Source: Dromiciops gliroides
Lineage: Eukaryota > Chordata > Mammalia > Microbiotheria > Microbiotheriidae
Assembly: GCF_019393635.1 (NCBI RefSeq)
Contig: NC_057862.1
Coordinates: forward strand, 676,226,314-676,290,313
Length of the DNA stretch: 64,000 bases
Direction: 5' to 3'
Part shown: piece by piece, positions 46,601-57,765 of the stretch
How the letters are laid out: the number at the start of each line of letters is the position of its first letter
Numbering within the stretch: the first letter of the stretch is position 1
Notes under the pieces: model-generated
The model's database searches: none
Seen by the model: the letters and a program-made list of their open reading frames with translations, nothing else
Told to the model about the DNA's origin: nothing
Made by a program: the position numbers and the translations under genes

Positions 46601-46919
46601 TCGTTCTTTGTTTCAGTCTTTTTATCTGTCTCTTTCTCTGTGGCTCTGTGTGTGTGGGTGTATGTGTGTGCGCCCTAATTTTTTAAAACAGAATCCTACT
46701 CCGCGGCCCCACCCCCCACCCCAGCTCTTCCCAGCCTAGTCTAAAGCGTCCCTAAGGACTGTGGGTCCCGCTAGTTGCTCCAGAGACGTCGGCTGCTCTC
46801 TGCTTCCCTCTCTCCGTAAGTGCATTGGCCCTGAGCCCCCTCTGCAGCCCGCCCGAAGGTGGTCACAGACCTCTGCTTGTATCTTCGGTGACAATCTGAC
46901 GTCTGCCGGGGCTGGGTCT

Positions 46920-47200
46920 CCTCTCCCGCAGATACACAAATATACACAAACACACTCTGGTCGCGCATCGCACAAACATACACTTGCATAACACGTTAAG
47001 CACACACTTGCATAACTCATGCCAAAGCCCCACAAATAACGCACGCATGCACGTATGCCTCACACTGATCTATGGATCACAAGAGCACACGCCATGCACA
47101 CCCGTATCACACACATCATACACACACGATTCACACTTGCACACACACACAAACATCTCAAGCATCCACGCGCACACACACCCCATCTCACTCCCACGAG
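46920..47200. repeat. Decayed CA-rich tract
   Basis: gatacacaaatatacacaaa, cacacttgcataac and cacacacacaaacatc words, just upstream of the intronic CpG island. Confidence 0.7.
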
Positions 47201-47279
47201 CATATGTGTGTCCGGGCCTGCGTCACCCATGCCTCATGGCTGTGTACTGTATCGGATAACAAGCCCCAGAGTAGTCTGT

Positions 47280-47660
47280 AACCCAGCCCCGGGGGGATGT
47301 GGGGCCGCGGAGGTCTCGGGCTCGTGGCCCAGCTCGATCCAGCTGGGCGACCCTGGGCTGGAGGCCAGGGCCGACTGGGCCAGGCTAGGCCTGCTGCCGG
47401 CTGCCTTCCTCTGCCTCCGCCGAGCCCCGGCGGCTGGCGGGTGGGGGTTGGGGGGGGCGGCGCGGGAGGGGCGGATAATGCCAGGCTCACGCGCGGAATA
47501 ATGACACGTTGTCTCCCGAGCGGGAAACATGTTTACTGAGCCTCTTGACAGGTATGGAAACGGCGGCGCCCGCTGCAGCGGCGGGAGGGGGAGTCTGGCT
47601 GGCACAGCCGGCTACCGTGCCAGTCCAAAGGAGGTGGGCCCCGGGAGCAGCCCGCACACA
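47280..47660. promoter_or_regulatory. CpG island inside VAX2 intron 1
   Basis: Very GC- and CpG-rich block 11.3 kb downstream of exon 1, ending in a less GC-rich stretch around aataatgacacgttg (about 47,498-47,512). It could be an alternative or antisense promoter, or an enhancer. No recognisable protein is encoded in any frame. Confidence 0.55.
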
Positions 47661-48854
47661 GACCCAGGGTTCAAGGGGGCATCGGTGGGCTCCCCCACTG
47701 TCTTCCTGGGCTCGGGAAGGTTCCATAACCACCACCAGACCCGCCTGCCCACAGAGACCATCCACCCGTGAAACCTTTCCTGAGTGTTTGCTGAGCAGGT
47801 GCCTACACGTCGCGACACTGTCATTGTCCGCTTTATCCTTTCCGGGCCAAACTTCTAGAAGTCACTGTCTCCAAGAGGAAGCCCCTTGAGATCTCTATTA
47901 GATGCCTCGAGAACTCAGGGTCTAGGGGACAGTGTCTCAGAATCACCCCATCCGGTAGTGGAGAGTGGGGAAACCGGACTCAGGCCGGACCGAAGTTCGT
48001 ATCCTGCGGCTGGAGTTTGTTTCGAAGTAGTACGACCCTGGGCAAAACATTTCCTCTTCGGAGACTCGGCCGTGAACTGGAGATCATCAAGGGAGTCCGA
48101 CGGGCCGAAATAACACTTGGTAAACCTCGCGGCTCTCTCCAGCTTCCGATAGCCTGTGCAGAATCCTCCCATAACTCTCTCTGTTCTCATGTCCACGGAC
48201 AAGCCCTCCCAGGTAGAGCTGCCGAGACCTCCGCCCATGGCCTTCATACAATCTTCGAGAGAGAACCAACCCCCCCCCCACCCCCCACCCCCAAATCCTG
48301 GAAACCTTCCTTTATTTTGGTTTGCACATCCCGTAGCACCTGCCCGGAGCTGCCCATTTGATGTCCCTGTTCTTACCCCGGGACTGCTGCCCTCCTCTCC
48401 CTGTCATATATGCCCTCGGTGATCCCGTCTCATGCAAGTCATAGTCGGCCAAAGCCAACTCCAGTCCACCCTGAGTATCTTCATTGCCCTTTGAGCTCCC
48501 CCATGATGATGTTGGACTCTGTGATGCATCCAGGAGAGAAGCCTTCTGCCAAAGGCGCTGGGCAGCCATCGCAAATACTCCGTATCTCCAGATAGCCGGG
48601 CAAATATGTGTCCTATTTTTAAGATAATATATACATATACATTATATACATTAATATACCTATATATACAATACAGGAATAATAATACATATACGATAAG
48701 CTAATATAATGTATTAAAGCATACCTACGTTGTATATTCTATACAATTATATATACTATCAAATCATAGACTCCTACACACTTTCCCGTCTGTGAGTTGT
48801 GCCTATATGTGTTTATTGTTGCACTTAGAGAAAAATATGTTGTTTTAGTAAATG
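47661..48854. other. Unique CpG-containing sequence, then an AT-rich patch
   Basis: A MIR-like remnant may lie at 47,925-48,100 (cgaccctgggcaaaacat). 48,610-48,770 is TATACA-rich. A poly-C run lies near 48,270. No gene seen. Confidence 0.4.
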
Positions 48855-49110
48855 TACAACCTGTGTAACTTTAAGAAAGTGACTTCATTTCCCTGGACCT
48901 CAGTTTCTTCATCCGTGAAGTCAAAGGAGTTGGACTGGAAGACCCTTCCAGTTCTAGATCAATGATATTATGATCCACATTTTAGAAATAGTGACGCTAA
49001 AGACATGTGTATCTCCTGTACGCTGATGGAAGACCGCCCCAGCTAGGCCAGTGGGAGGTTAAACAAACAGGCCACATGGCCAGTACCAAGATTTGAACCT
49101 CTGCCTCTCT
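48855..49110. mobile_element. MIR-like SINE (+) with a reversed fragment after it
   Basis: Forward piece to about 48,975 (tggacctcagtttcttcatc, gacccttccagttctagatc). Reversed core words at 48,978-49,110. Confidence 0.6.
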
Positions 49111-49114
49111 TACT

Positions 49115-49295
49115 GGGGTAATATCTAAGACGTAGAACCTGGAGTGAAGAAGAACTGAATTCGAATCTGACCTCAGGTACTCAGGTAGCTGTGTGACCCT
49201 GAGCAACTTAACCCTCTTTGACTCAATTTCCTCATCTGTAAAAATGAGCTGAAAAGGACATGGCAAACCACGCCCCAATCAAGACTGAACAACAA
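49115..49295 (+). mobile_element. MAR1 SINE
   Basis: gaattcgaatctgacctcag, caatttcctcatctgtaaaa, atggcaaaccacgcc. Confidence 0.75.
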
Positions 49296-49364
49296 AAAGT
49301 TTCTTACTGATTCTGAGTCCGGGTCTCCATCCACTGAGCCATAATTCCTTCTTCCCACCAGAAG

Positions 49365-49680
49365 TCTTCCTCTCCTTGATTGTGCCTATACCTGAAATGC
49401 ACTCACTCCTGACCTCTGCCTCTTAGCACCTCTAACTTCCTTCAAAACTCAGCTGAAATGCCACCTTCTACACTAGGCTTCCCCTTCCCACCCCAGTACC
49501 TACAGTTCTCCCAAATTATTTTATTTATATTTTGTATTTAATGAAATGTGTTCATGTTGACGGTTCCCAACAGTATGACAAGTATGCTCTGTTAGCATAG
49601 AGATGCTTTCTTTTTCCTTTTGTTTTCCCAAGGAGGAAGTAGAAGCTTTAAAAATGCTTGTTGATTGATTTATATTGGCA
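49365..49680 (+). mobile_element. L2 3' region
   Basis: ctcagctgaaatgccacctt, ctaggcttccccttccc, aaatgcttgttgattgatt. Confidence 0.65.
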
Positions 49681-49749
49681 TGTAGAAATTGAAAGTTAGG
49701 GATTCAGATCTGTGAATATGGAAAAGGTTATAAATATCCGGTTAATATA

Positions 49750-49995
49750 GCTGGTCAATAATAGCTAGCATTTATTTAGCTTAAACACTTTACAAATATT
49801 ACCTCACTTTATCCTCAAAACGACACTGAGAATTGGTACTATTATTAACCCCATTTTATATATGAGAAAACTGAGGTAGACAGAGGTGAAGAGATTTGCC
49901 CAGGGTCCTCCAGCTAGTAAATGGCTAAGGCTATATTTGAAGTCAGATTTTCCAACTCCAGGACCAGATCCTATCCACTTTGTACATAGCCACCT
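49750..49995 (-). mobile_element. MIR-like SINE
   Basis: ccattttatatatgagaaaa, ttgcccagggtcctccagc, ctccaggaccagatcctat. Confidence 0.75.
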
Positions 49996-50125
49996 TATAT
50001 AATAGAGGGAGATCTAGACATATAACTTTATAAAAAATACTTCTGCCTCTAGGATTTGAGTCAAGTGTAGGAATTCTCTCCATAGAGATCCTCAACTTTT
50101 CTTAGACTTTGGTTGATAGTTTTTG

Positions 50126-50280
50126 TTTTTGTTTTTGTTTTTTTGGCAGGGCAATGAGGGTTAAGTGACTTGCCCAGAGTCACACAGCTAGTAAGTTTCA
50201 AGTGTCTGAAGCTGGATTTGAACTCAGGTCTTCCTGAATCCAGGGCCAGTGGTTTATCCACTGCACCACCTAGCTGACCC
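50126..50280 (-). mobile_element. WSINE1-like SINE with target duplication
   Basis: tgatagtttttg at 50,114-50,125 and 50,284-50,295. Confidence 0.9.
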
Positions 50281-50295
50281 AGCTGATAGTTTTTG

Positions 50296-50574
50296 AGAGT
50301 GACTCTGGCCAAAAATTTGGTCTCCCAGTCACCAGTGACCCAGGTGACCCCAGAGCCAATTGGTGGCTTTGAAGGAAGACCTAGAACTAATGGTGCTTCT
50401 CTGCAATCTTCTTCAGGAGACCAGGGAGCCCTGAGGCAGTTCCAGCTCTCAAGGAGAACTTGAATAAAGGAAAGAGCAATGTGGGGAGTGATCAGAAGAG
50501 AGAGAGAGCTGTGCCCCAGAGCTAGGGGACCTGGGAAAGAAGTCCCAACTATAACTTACTAAAGGGATAGGGAT
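50296..50574. other. Unique sequence, no gene seen
   Basis: No signature recognised. Confidence 0.35.
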
Positions 50575-50770
50575 CATACCTGTGACATCATTGATACAGG
50601 GAACTTCCAGGTGAGGAAATTACCTTTATCAAAGCAGGTTGGTACTTTCTCTGAAATTTACTGAGGTTAAGTGACTTGACTAGGGTCACACAACCACTAT
50701 ATGTCAGAGGCAGCACCTGAACCCCAGGTATTTCTGGCTCTAAGGTCAGCTCTCTTTCCACTTCTCCAAA
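50575..50770 (-). mobile_element. CORE-SINE with extended tail
   Basis: gtgacatcattgatacagg, gaggttaagtgacttgac, cctgaaccccaggtatttc. Confidence 0.7.
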
Positions 50771-50899
50771 ATGCCTTTCCTAACTATACATGAAACTGTT
50801 CCTTTTTTATTATAGTTGTTTTAGGCATAGACCAGACCAGTCCCACCTCCTACCAGTGAGATTGTAAGCTCCTTAAGGGAAAGGATGATGACAATGATG

Positions 50900-51115
<216 letters not shown>

Positions 51116-51158
51116 ACAGAGCACTGTGCCCTGTCCTGGGGAGTGGGGTTGGAGGGAT

Positions 51159-51159
<1 letters not shown>

Positions 51160-51208
<49 letters not shown>

Positions 51209-51241
51209 GCACGCACGCACGCACGCACGCATGCACGCACA
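51160..51241. repeat. (AC)n(GCAC)n microsatellite
   Basis: AC run to about 51,204, then cgcacgcacgcacgcac units. Confidence 0.95.
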
Positions 51242-51757
51242 ACCTGTTGGGAGTGGGTAAATATAAATACAGCCCCAAAACAGGGCACATAACAGACTCT
51301 TCACTCTTCACCCCCTTTTACTATGCAAGTGGAGGAGAATCTGAACCTGTGATTTGGAACATGTGGGAATCTCTTGGTGCAGAAACTCCCTCCCTAGATG
51401 CAGGCTGACCATTGTCCTTGTCTTAAGGTTTCAGAATTGCCTGGGGACACTGAGAACCTCAGTGACTCTCCCAGGATTGGAACCTGAATCTGAATCTGGG
51501 TCTTCTAGTTGCTCTTTCCCTTATGCTTTATTTCCTCTCTGTTGTTGTTTTTGTTGTTGTTGTTTCTATCAATTTATTTTTAAAAAATAGAAAATCCACT
51601 TATATGCCATGTATTAGAGAAAGAAGATGTAACCAAAGGGTAACAGTGCCCAGTCCTCCTCTTAGAAAAAAAAAAGCAGGACAAAAGCTATTTTCCCTGA
51701 AAGTGAAATACAAAACAGGGGCCTGGGTTCAAAAGGTACCCTGGGCTCCAAAACTAA
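51242..51757. other. Unique sequence with a MIR remnant
   Basis: 51,425-51,515 carries MIR-like core words in reverse. ttgttgttttt runs lie near 51,540. Confidence 0.4.
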
Positions 51758-51770
51758 AACCTTAATCCTT

Positions 51771-52208
51771 TTTTTTAAAAAAAGAGTTTGAGTCATGAGC
51801 ATCTATATTTTTTCCTTGATTTTATTTTTTCACTTAGTAGTATTTAATTTGTCCATGACATGAAAAGATAGTTTTCAACATTCATTTTTGTAAGATTTTT
51901 GAGTTCCAAATTTCTCTTTCTCCCTCCCCTCCCTCCCCAGACAGCAAGCAATCCAATAGAAGTTATACCGTACAATCATGTTAAACATATTTCCACATTA
52001 GTCATGTTGTGAAAGAAAAATCAGAACAAAAGGGGAAAACCATGAGAAAGAAGAAGAAAAAGAAAAGTGAAAATAGTATGCCTCAATCTTCGTTCAGATT
52101 CCATAGTTCTTTTTCTGGATGTGGAGAGCATTTTCCATCTTGAGTCTTTTGGAATTGTCTTGGATCATTGCATTGCTGAGAAGAGGTAACTATTATCGCA
52201 CAATGTAG
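51771..52208 (-). mobile_element. 5'-truncated L1 3' UTR with target duplication
   Basis: aaccttaatcctt (51,758-51,770) and aaccttaattctt (52,209-52,221). The G-rich tract appears reversed as tctccctcccctccctc. Confidence 0.88.
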
Positions 52209-52375
52209 AACCTTAATTCTTGACTTGGTATAAAAACAGACATATTTGAATATAGATAGCAATCTGAATAGAGGTACAACTAGCTCATGTGGAAAATGTG
52301 GTGTCTTGCTGGCAAAGGAAACAAAAAAGCAATAGATTTGAAATTCTAAGCACTGCCTCCCATTCATGCGTGTGT

Positions 52376-52454
52376 GAGAGACAGAGAGACAGAGACAGAG
52401 AAAGACAGACAGGGACGGAAAGAGACAGACGAAGAGACAGACAGACAAAGAAAC

Positions 52455-52545
<91 letters not shown>

Positions 52546-52570
52546 AGAGACAGACAGACAAACAGACAGC
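52376..52570. repeat. (GACA)n and (GA)n microsatellite
   Basis: gagacagagagacag units, then about 85 nt of pure GA, then cagacagacaaacag. Confidence 0.95.
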
Positions 52571-52780
52571 TATAAAGACAGTTGGATTCAGAGCCCGATG
52601 TATTATGGACCCAGATGAAGCCTCTTGAACGCCTTAAAGGATTATAAAAGAAATAAATTCTATTTCTATTTTAAAAGTTAATTATATATATAGATAGACA
52701 GACAGACACGGACCCCAAATAAAGGCTTTAGAAAAAGGCACAAATCCGACGCAGCTTGACAGCCTATTTCACAGAGGACC

Positions 52781-52905
52781 AGCCTTGGGCTTCGGATGAC
52801 CTGAGTTCAGGTCCTGCCTTGGACAAGTTACTTAAACTCTCGATTCCTCCAGGCGACTAAAACTATAAATTGCAGACGAGGGGCTGTTGTGCACCCGCGG
52901 AGGCC
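52781..52905 (+). mobile_element. CORE-SINE fragment
   Basis: gacctgagttcaggtcctg, ggacaagttacttaaactc, aactataaattgcagac. Confidence 0.6.
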
Positions 52906-54000
52906 GTTTTCTCGGCGGCAGTGCCCTGCCCTGATGAAGCGAGAGGTCCGGACTGAAGAGGCAGAGCGAAACGATAGCTATTGATGCGTGGCCAGCCAGA
53001 GGCACAGGAATCCGTTTCTGCGTTCTTGTCTCTAGCTAGAGGGTGTGGATAGTTAGCGAGAGAGAATGTACTCTCCCACCAGCCCATTTTCTCCCTGGGG
53101 AGCTCCAGGGTTTTTCTCGGGGTCTCCTCGTCGGTCTGTATTCTTTTCTTGGGCTGCAAGTGACTGGAGAGGCCAATCCGAGGGGCCTGAGTAGGCGATA
53201 CCAGGGCTTCGTGTCGGATACCGGGCTTCGAGAAAGTCCAGGTCTCCTTTCTCCCTTCCAGGGAAACTGCTTCCAAGGGCAGATTACGAGGTGTCAGATG
53301 CAGAGAGAGAAGCCCATGATGTCAGCGGCTCCAGGCAGAAGCGGGAGTCGTCGGAGCCGGGTGCGAGGTCCCCCACCTCGAAACCGCATCTCCACCAAGG
53401 CTCAGAGCCCAGGGCTCTGCCATCGGCCCTCCTTTTTCTCTCTCCCCCGATAAAGAGCTCCTTGAGCGGTCAGAGAACCTCTCACCTTCCCCTCTACGCG
53501 TTCGCCACAGTTCTCCCCCAACTCCACCGGGTCAGACTAGCCCTTCCCTTTTGCCTTACCCCACCACACCCCAAAGCTCTGCTCTCTCCTCTCCTTCCCC
53601 CCCCCCACCGACTGGGGGCAGATGGAGGCATTCCGGGTACCCTAAAATTCAGGCGAAATCGCCTGGGAAGGTCGGTTTAGGGGAGGGAAGGGACGCACGA
53701 GCTTTCCGGAAGTTTTCGTCCGTGCCCTAGGTCTACACCAGCTAGGAATCCTCCCAGCAAATAAATCCCAGCTAGGGAGAGGAGTTATGATCCGAGGAAG
53801 CCTTGCGCTTGCCAGAGTTCTCACCACGGCAAAGACACAGAGCAAGCCCTGACGGGGAGGGAGGGGTCTCGGGCCCTTTTCTTCTAACGAATTAAAATTT
53901 GGGGAGAGGAACCCGCCAAACCCGACTAGAAAAAGTCAAATCCACTTGTAGTTCTTTGCAGTCAATTTCGACCCCAACCTAGGTGGGATGTCCACGGAAG
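52906..54000. other. CpG-containing unique sequence, no gene accepted
   Basis: Overlapping frames of 130-137 codons on both strands (52,863-53,680) match nothing recognised. It could be regulatory. Confidence 0.4.
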
Positions 54001-54007
54001 TGTCAGT

Positions 54008-54190
54008 TTTCAAACATTTATTAAGCGCTTACTATGCGCCTGGTATTGTGCCAAGCTCGGAATACAAAGAAGGGCAAAAAGACAGTCCCCGCCCTCAGGG
54101 AACTCATATTCTACTGCGGGAGACAGACTACATGCAAACAACTAAGCTCGTGCAAGATATAGACGGTATAAATGGGAGCTAATCTCCGAG
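54008..54190 (+). mobile_element. Ancient LINE-like repeat, 5' motif
   Basis: catttattaagcgcttacta, agacagtccccgccctcag, acatgcaaacaactaag. Confidence 0.65.
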
Positions 54191-54194
54191 GAAG

Positions 54195-54345
54195 GTCCCC
54201 AACTCTTGAGTCAAAGGATCTGAGTTCAAGTGCAGATTCTACTACAGTGTGATGTTGGACAATGGGTTTAGACCTCAGTTTCCTTATCTGTAAAATAAGA
54301 GGATTAGTTCATAAGACCTCTCGAGTCCCTTCCAGCTCTATATGG
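54195..54345 (+). mobile_element. MIR-like SINE
   Basis: caaaggatctgagttcaagt, cagtttccttatctgtaaaa, gtcccttccagctctatat. Confidence 0.72.
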
Positions 54346-54407
54346 GCCCATGATGGACACAGGACCAACCAATCTTGGAGTCAGAAAGAATCATCAAGAA
54401 GTTATGA

Positions 54408-54542
54408 GGGCAGCTAGGTGGCGCAGTGGATAGAGTACTGGTCCTGAATTCAGGAGGACCTGAGTTCAAATCCAGCCTCAGATACTTCACACTTACTAGC
54501 TGTGTGACCCTGGGCAAGTCACTTAATCCCCATTGCCCTGCA

Positions 54543-54577
<35 letters not shown>

Positions 54578-54588
54578 TAAATAAAAAT
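54408..54588 (+). mobile_element. WSINE1-like SINE, first of a tandem trio, with (AAT)n tail
   Basis: gggcagctaggtggcgc to cattgccctgc, then an AAT/AAAT-rich tail 54,545-54,588. aagaagttatga precedes it at 54,396-54,407. Confidence 0.95.
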
Positions 54589-54737
54589 GGGCAGCTAGGT
54601 GGCGCAGTGGATAAAGCACTGGCCTTGGATTCAGGAGAACCTGAGTTCAAATCCAGCCTCAGACACTTGACACTTAGTAGCTGTGTGACCCTGGGCAAGT
54701 CACTTAACCCTCATTGCCCCCCCCCCAAAAAAAGAGG
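54589..54737 (+). mobile_element. WSINE1-like SINE, second of the trio
   Basis: Abuts the first copy's tail. A C9 run interrupts the usual cattgcccc end, followed by an A tail and then aagaagctatgaagtt (54,738-54,753). Confidence 0.95.
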
Positions 54738-54753
54738 AAGAAGCTATGAAGTT

Positions 54754-54896
54754 GGGGGTAGCTAGGTGGCAAGTGGATAGAGCACCGGACCTGGATTCAG
54801 AAGGACCTGAGTTCAAATCGACCTCAGATCCTTGACACTTACTAACTGTGTGACCCTGGGCAAGTCACTTAACCCCCACTTCCCCACAAAAAAAAA
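54754..54896 (+). mobile_element. WSINE1-like SINE, third of the trio
   Basis: Bounded by aagaagctatgaagtt (54,738-54,753) and aagaagctatgaagtc (54,897-54,912). Confidence 0.95.
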
Positions 54897-54990
54897 AAGA
54901 AGCTATGAAGTCTTGTGGGAAGAGACCTAATCTGGGACTCAGTAGATCCATGTTCTAGACCTTTCTGGATCAATCAAACACCTATAAATC

Positions 54991-55096
54991 GGGGCAGCTA
55001 GATGGCACAGTGGATAGAGCACTGGCCCTGGATTCAGGAGGATCTGAGTTCAAATCACTTAACCCCAATTGTCTCACCAAAACAACAACAACAAAA
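54991..55096 (+). mobile_element. WSINE1-like SINE with an internal deletion
   Basis: The middle third is missing: gagttcaaat joins straight to cacttaacccc. Target duplication acacctataaatc (54,978-54,990) and acacccataaatc (55,097-55,109). Confidence 0.92.
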
Positions 55097-55244
55097 ACAC
55101 CCATAAATCTAGAGCTGGAAGGAGCCTAGGAGGTCACCTAGCTCAGTTGTTCCCTCTTCAAAGTGAGGGGTGGGGTAGATTAGATTTCTTTTTTAAATGT
55201 GCTACCGATGCACATTTTTTAAAAAGTTAAATGTCACTTCCCAA

Positions 55245-55480
55245 TGACAGAGGTTTCCGAGTGAAAAAAGTACTGGACCTGGAATCGGAAAGACCTGAGT
55301 TCAAATCCAGCCTCAAACTCTTACTAGCCGTTGACCCTGGGCAAGTTATTTAACCTCTTTTGGTCTCAGTTTCCTCCACTGTGAAATGGGGATCTTAACA
55401 GCACCTAGCTCACAATGGTTAGCACAGTGCTGGGCACATAAAAGGCACTTAATAAATGTTTATTGTTTTGCTGATTGTTG
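55245..55480 (+). mobile_element. MAR1/MIR-like SINE with L2-type tip
   Basis: gacctgagttcaaatccagc, gtctcagtttcctccactg, gtgctgggcacataaaagg, cttaataaatgtttattg. Confidence 0.72.
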
Positions 55481-55494
55481 TCAAGATCAAATGT

Positions 55495-55676
55495 TGGGTT
55501 TTGGGGGGTTGGGGGGGTTGGGTATTTTTTTGTTTTTGCGGGGCAATGAGGGTTAAGTGATTTGCCCAGGGTCACACAGCTAGTTAAGTGTTAAGTGTCT
55601 GAGAATGGATTTGAATTCATGTCCTGCTGAATCCAAGGCCAGTGCTTTATCCACTACGCCACCTAGCTGCCCCCTG
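55495..55676 (-). mobile_element. WSINE1-like SINE with G/T-rich 3' tail
   Basis: gatcaaatgt flanks it at 55,485-55,494 and 55,677-55,686. The tail side has runs of G6 and G7 between TT. Confidence 0.88.
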
Positions 55677-55686
55677 GATCAAATGT

Positions 55687-55955
55687 CCTAAAACACAGCT
55701 CAGTACCGGATGTGATAGGCACTACAGAAATGTTTATTCCCTTTCTGCTTATTTCCCCAGTGACTGCCCAAACCACCACCCCAGTAGAGATAACAAGTAA
55801 GGAAGAGATATAGTTAAGCAAAATACCCCAACACACTGGTCATGCCCAACAGGATGTGTTTCATCCCACACCTTTAGCACTTCTGATGAGAGAAAGAGGC
55901 ATACTTCCTCATTAGCCATTTAAAGTCAAAACTGCTCACTATATTGGCCAGGCTT
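55687..55955. other. Unique sequence, no gene seen
   Basis: No signature recognised. Confidence 0.35.
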
Positions 55956-55959
55956 CTGA

Positions 55960-56590
55960 GGTCTTTTGCTGTTGCTTTCCTTTGCATGATTATAGTTACT
56001 ATGCAAATTGTTTCTCTGATTCTCCTTATTTTGCTCTATCATGCAGCCATATCTTCCCACGTTTCTCTAAATATCTCAGATTCATTATTTCTTATGACAA
56101 AATAATTTTCCATTACATTCATATGCCACAATTTGTTCAATCATTTCCCAATCACTGGGTACCCATTTTGTATCCAGTTCTTTGCTCTCACAAAATCCAT
56201 TGCAAATATTTTTGTGTAGGATATCTTTTTTGTTTTTAATTTCTAATTTATCTATAAATTATAATTAATTTAATTTTTAATTTAAAATGTTCAATTAGCA
56301 ATTTTCTTTCCCCCCCATTGGGACAAAAGGAAAATATAATCATTGTAGCACATATGCATAGTCAACTGTGTCCAAAACTGTTCATTTGGCATCTTGAGTC
56401 CATTTATCTCTCTGTCAAGAGGTATGTTATATGCTTTGTCATCAGTCCTATAGGGGAATTTCCCAATTAGATGATTTCCCAAGACTTTTCCAGCTCTGAC
56501 ACTTTAAGGAATCTTTTTTTTAATAAGGTATTTTATTTATTTTTTCCCCATTACATGTAAAGATAGTTCTCCACTTTTGTTTATAGGAAT
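55960..56590 (-). mobile_element. Old L1 3' pieces
   Basis: cattacattcatatgccac, caatttgttcaatcatttcc, tctctgtcaagaggtatg. The 3' UTR end lies at 56,516-56,590 (attacatgtaaagatagtt). Confidence 0.7.
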
Positions 56591-56954
56591 CTTTTAAAAG
56601 TTGAATTTGGGTCATCTAATAAATTCAATATTTTCCCTAGCTTTCTGTAATCTGAAAAATCAATAAACATGCTCTCTATTCATCATCCAAGTAATTTGTA
56701 AACATATTGAATAGGAGAGAACTGAAGAGAGAGTCTGGGGCATGCCTCCTGAGACTGTTTCCCTCTCTTTACCATACCATTCCACTCCTCCATCCATGGC
56801 TTGGCAAATAATCCAGAAATGAACACTCTTTAGGAATAGCATAGCTCATATGCCATCTCCTTCCTCTTAGACTGTAATCCTCTTGAAGGGAGGGAGTGTC
56901 TAGCAATGTCGTATATGGGTGAGGTCCCACAATAGCAATTGAATCTAATGGAAT

Positions 56955-57395
56955 TGAGAGGCTTCCTGGCATAGTGAAGAGAATGGATTCGAATTCTAAT
57001 TGTGAGACTTACTACCTATGTGACCCTGGACACTTAACCTCCCTGGGCCTCAATTTCTTCATCTGTAAAATGAAAGGCTTGGATTAGAGGGCATCTGAAA
57101 TGTCTTCCATGTTTAGATCTATGATATTATGAATTGAATTGAATCAGAGTGATCAATTAACCTACTATGAATCCACTTAAGCTGTACCATCATCAAGCCC
57201 ACTCAGATCCCTTTTGTCCAAAAGGACCTTGGGAAAGAGACTTTGGGTGGCATACTGGAAAGAGCATCGCCCTTGGGGTTAGAACACCTGGGTTTGTAAC
57301 CCATCTCTATCCCTTCTGAGAAGTATGACCTTTGGCAAGTCACTTAAGTTCTCTGAGCCTCAGTTTCTTCATCTGTAAAATGGAGAAAATACACA
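56955..57395 (+). mobile_element. Two MIR/MAR1-like SINEs in tandem orientation
   Basis: 56,955-57,130 (gtgaccctggacacttaacc, cttcatctgtaaaatgaaa) and 57,243-57,395 (gacctttggcaagtcactta, tcatctgtaaaatggag). Confidence 0.7.
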
Positions 57396-57559
57396 ATCAT
57401 AAGATTCTAAGAAAGAAGGGACCTTAATGGTACTTGCATGACTTCCCAGAATGTAGGCTGGAAAGTGCTTTGGAAAATTGAAATACTCTTGTGAGTTTAC
57501 AATTGTTAAATGCCTTGCTGAAATACAGATGAACTATGTTTACCACTAAGAAACCCTAT

Positions 57560-57765
57560 GAAAAAATGGAGCATGGATTTAAAGCAGGAAGGGGGTTTAC
57601 CAGCCTTCTAGTCCAACTTCATCCTTTTATAGATGAGGAAACTGAGGCCCATAGAAGTTAAGTGACTTGCCCCAAATCATCTAGGTACTTGTGTCAGATC
57701 AGTATTCAAACCCAAGTCTTCAGACTTCTAAAATCCATTGTTTTTCCCCCTACACTGCCTGCTAA
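57560..57765 (-). mobile_element. MIR-like SINE
   Basis: tatagatgaggaaactgagg, gttaagtgacttgccccaa, attcaaacccaagtcttc. Confidence 0.75.

Noticed and set aside
45973-46686. 237-codon open frame, the longest in the window
   Set aside because: Its first half is the decayed CA tract (His/Thr/Ser-rich) and its second half crosses homopolymers, the (TTTG)n repeat and a pyrimidine tract. No domain, no conserved motif and no plausible splice structure.
47055-47889. Overlapping frames of 80-148 codons in and before the intronic CpG island
   Set aside because: High GC removes stops in several frames at once. No frame is favoured and none resembles a known protein.
54408-54896. CRISPR-like array of regularly spaced repeats
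   Set aside because: The repeats are whole SINEs with A-rich tails and target duplications in a vertebrate genome.
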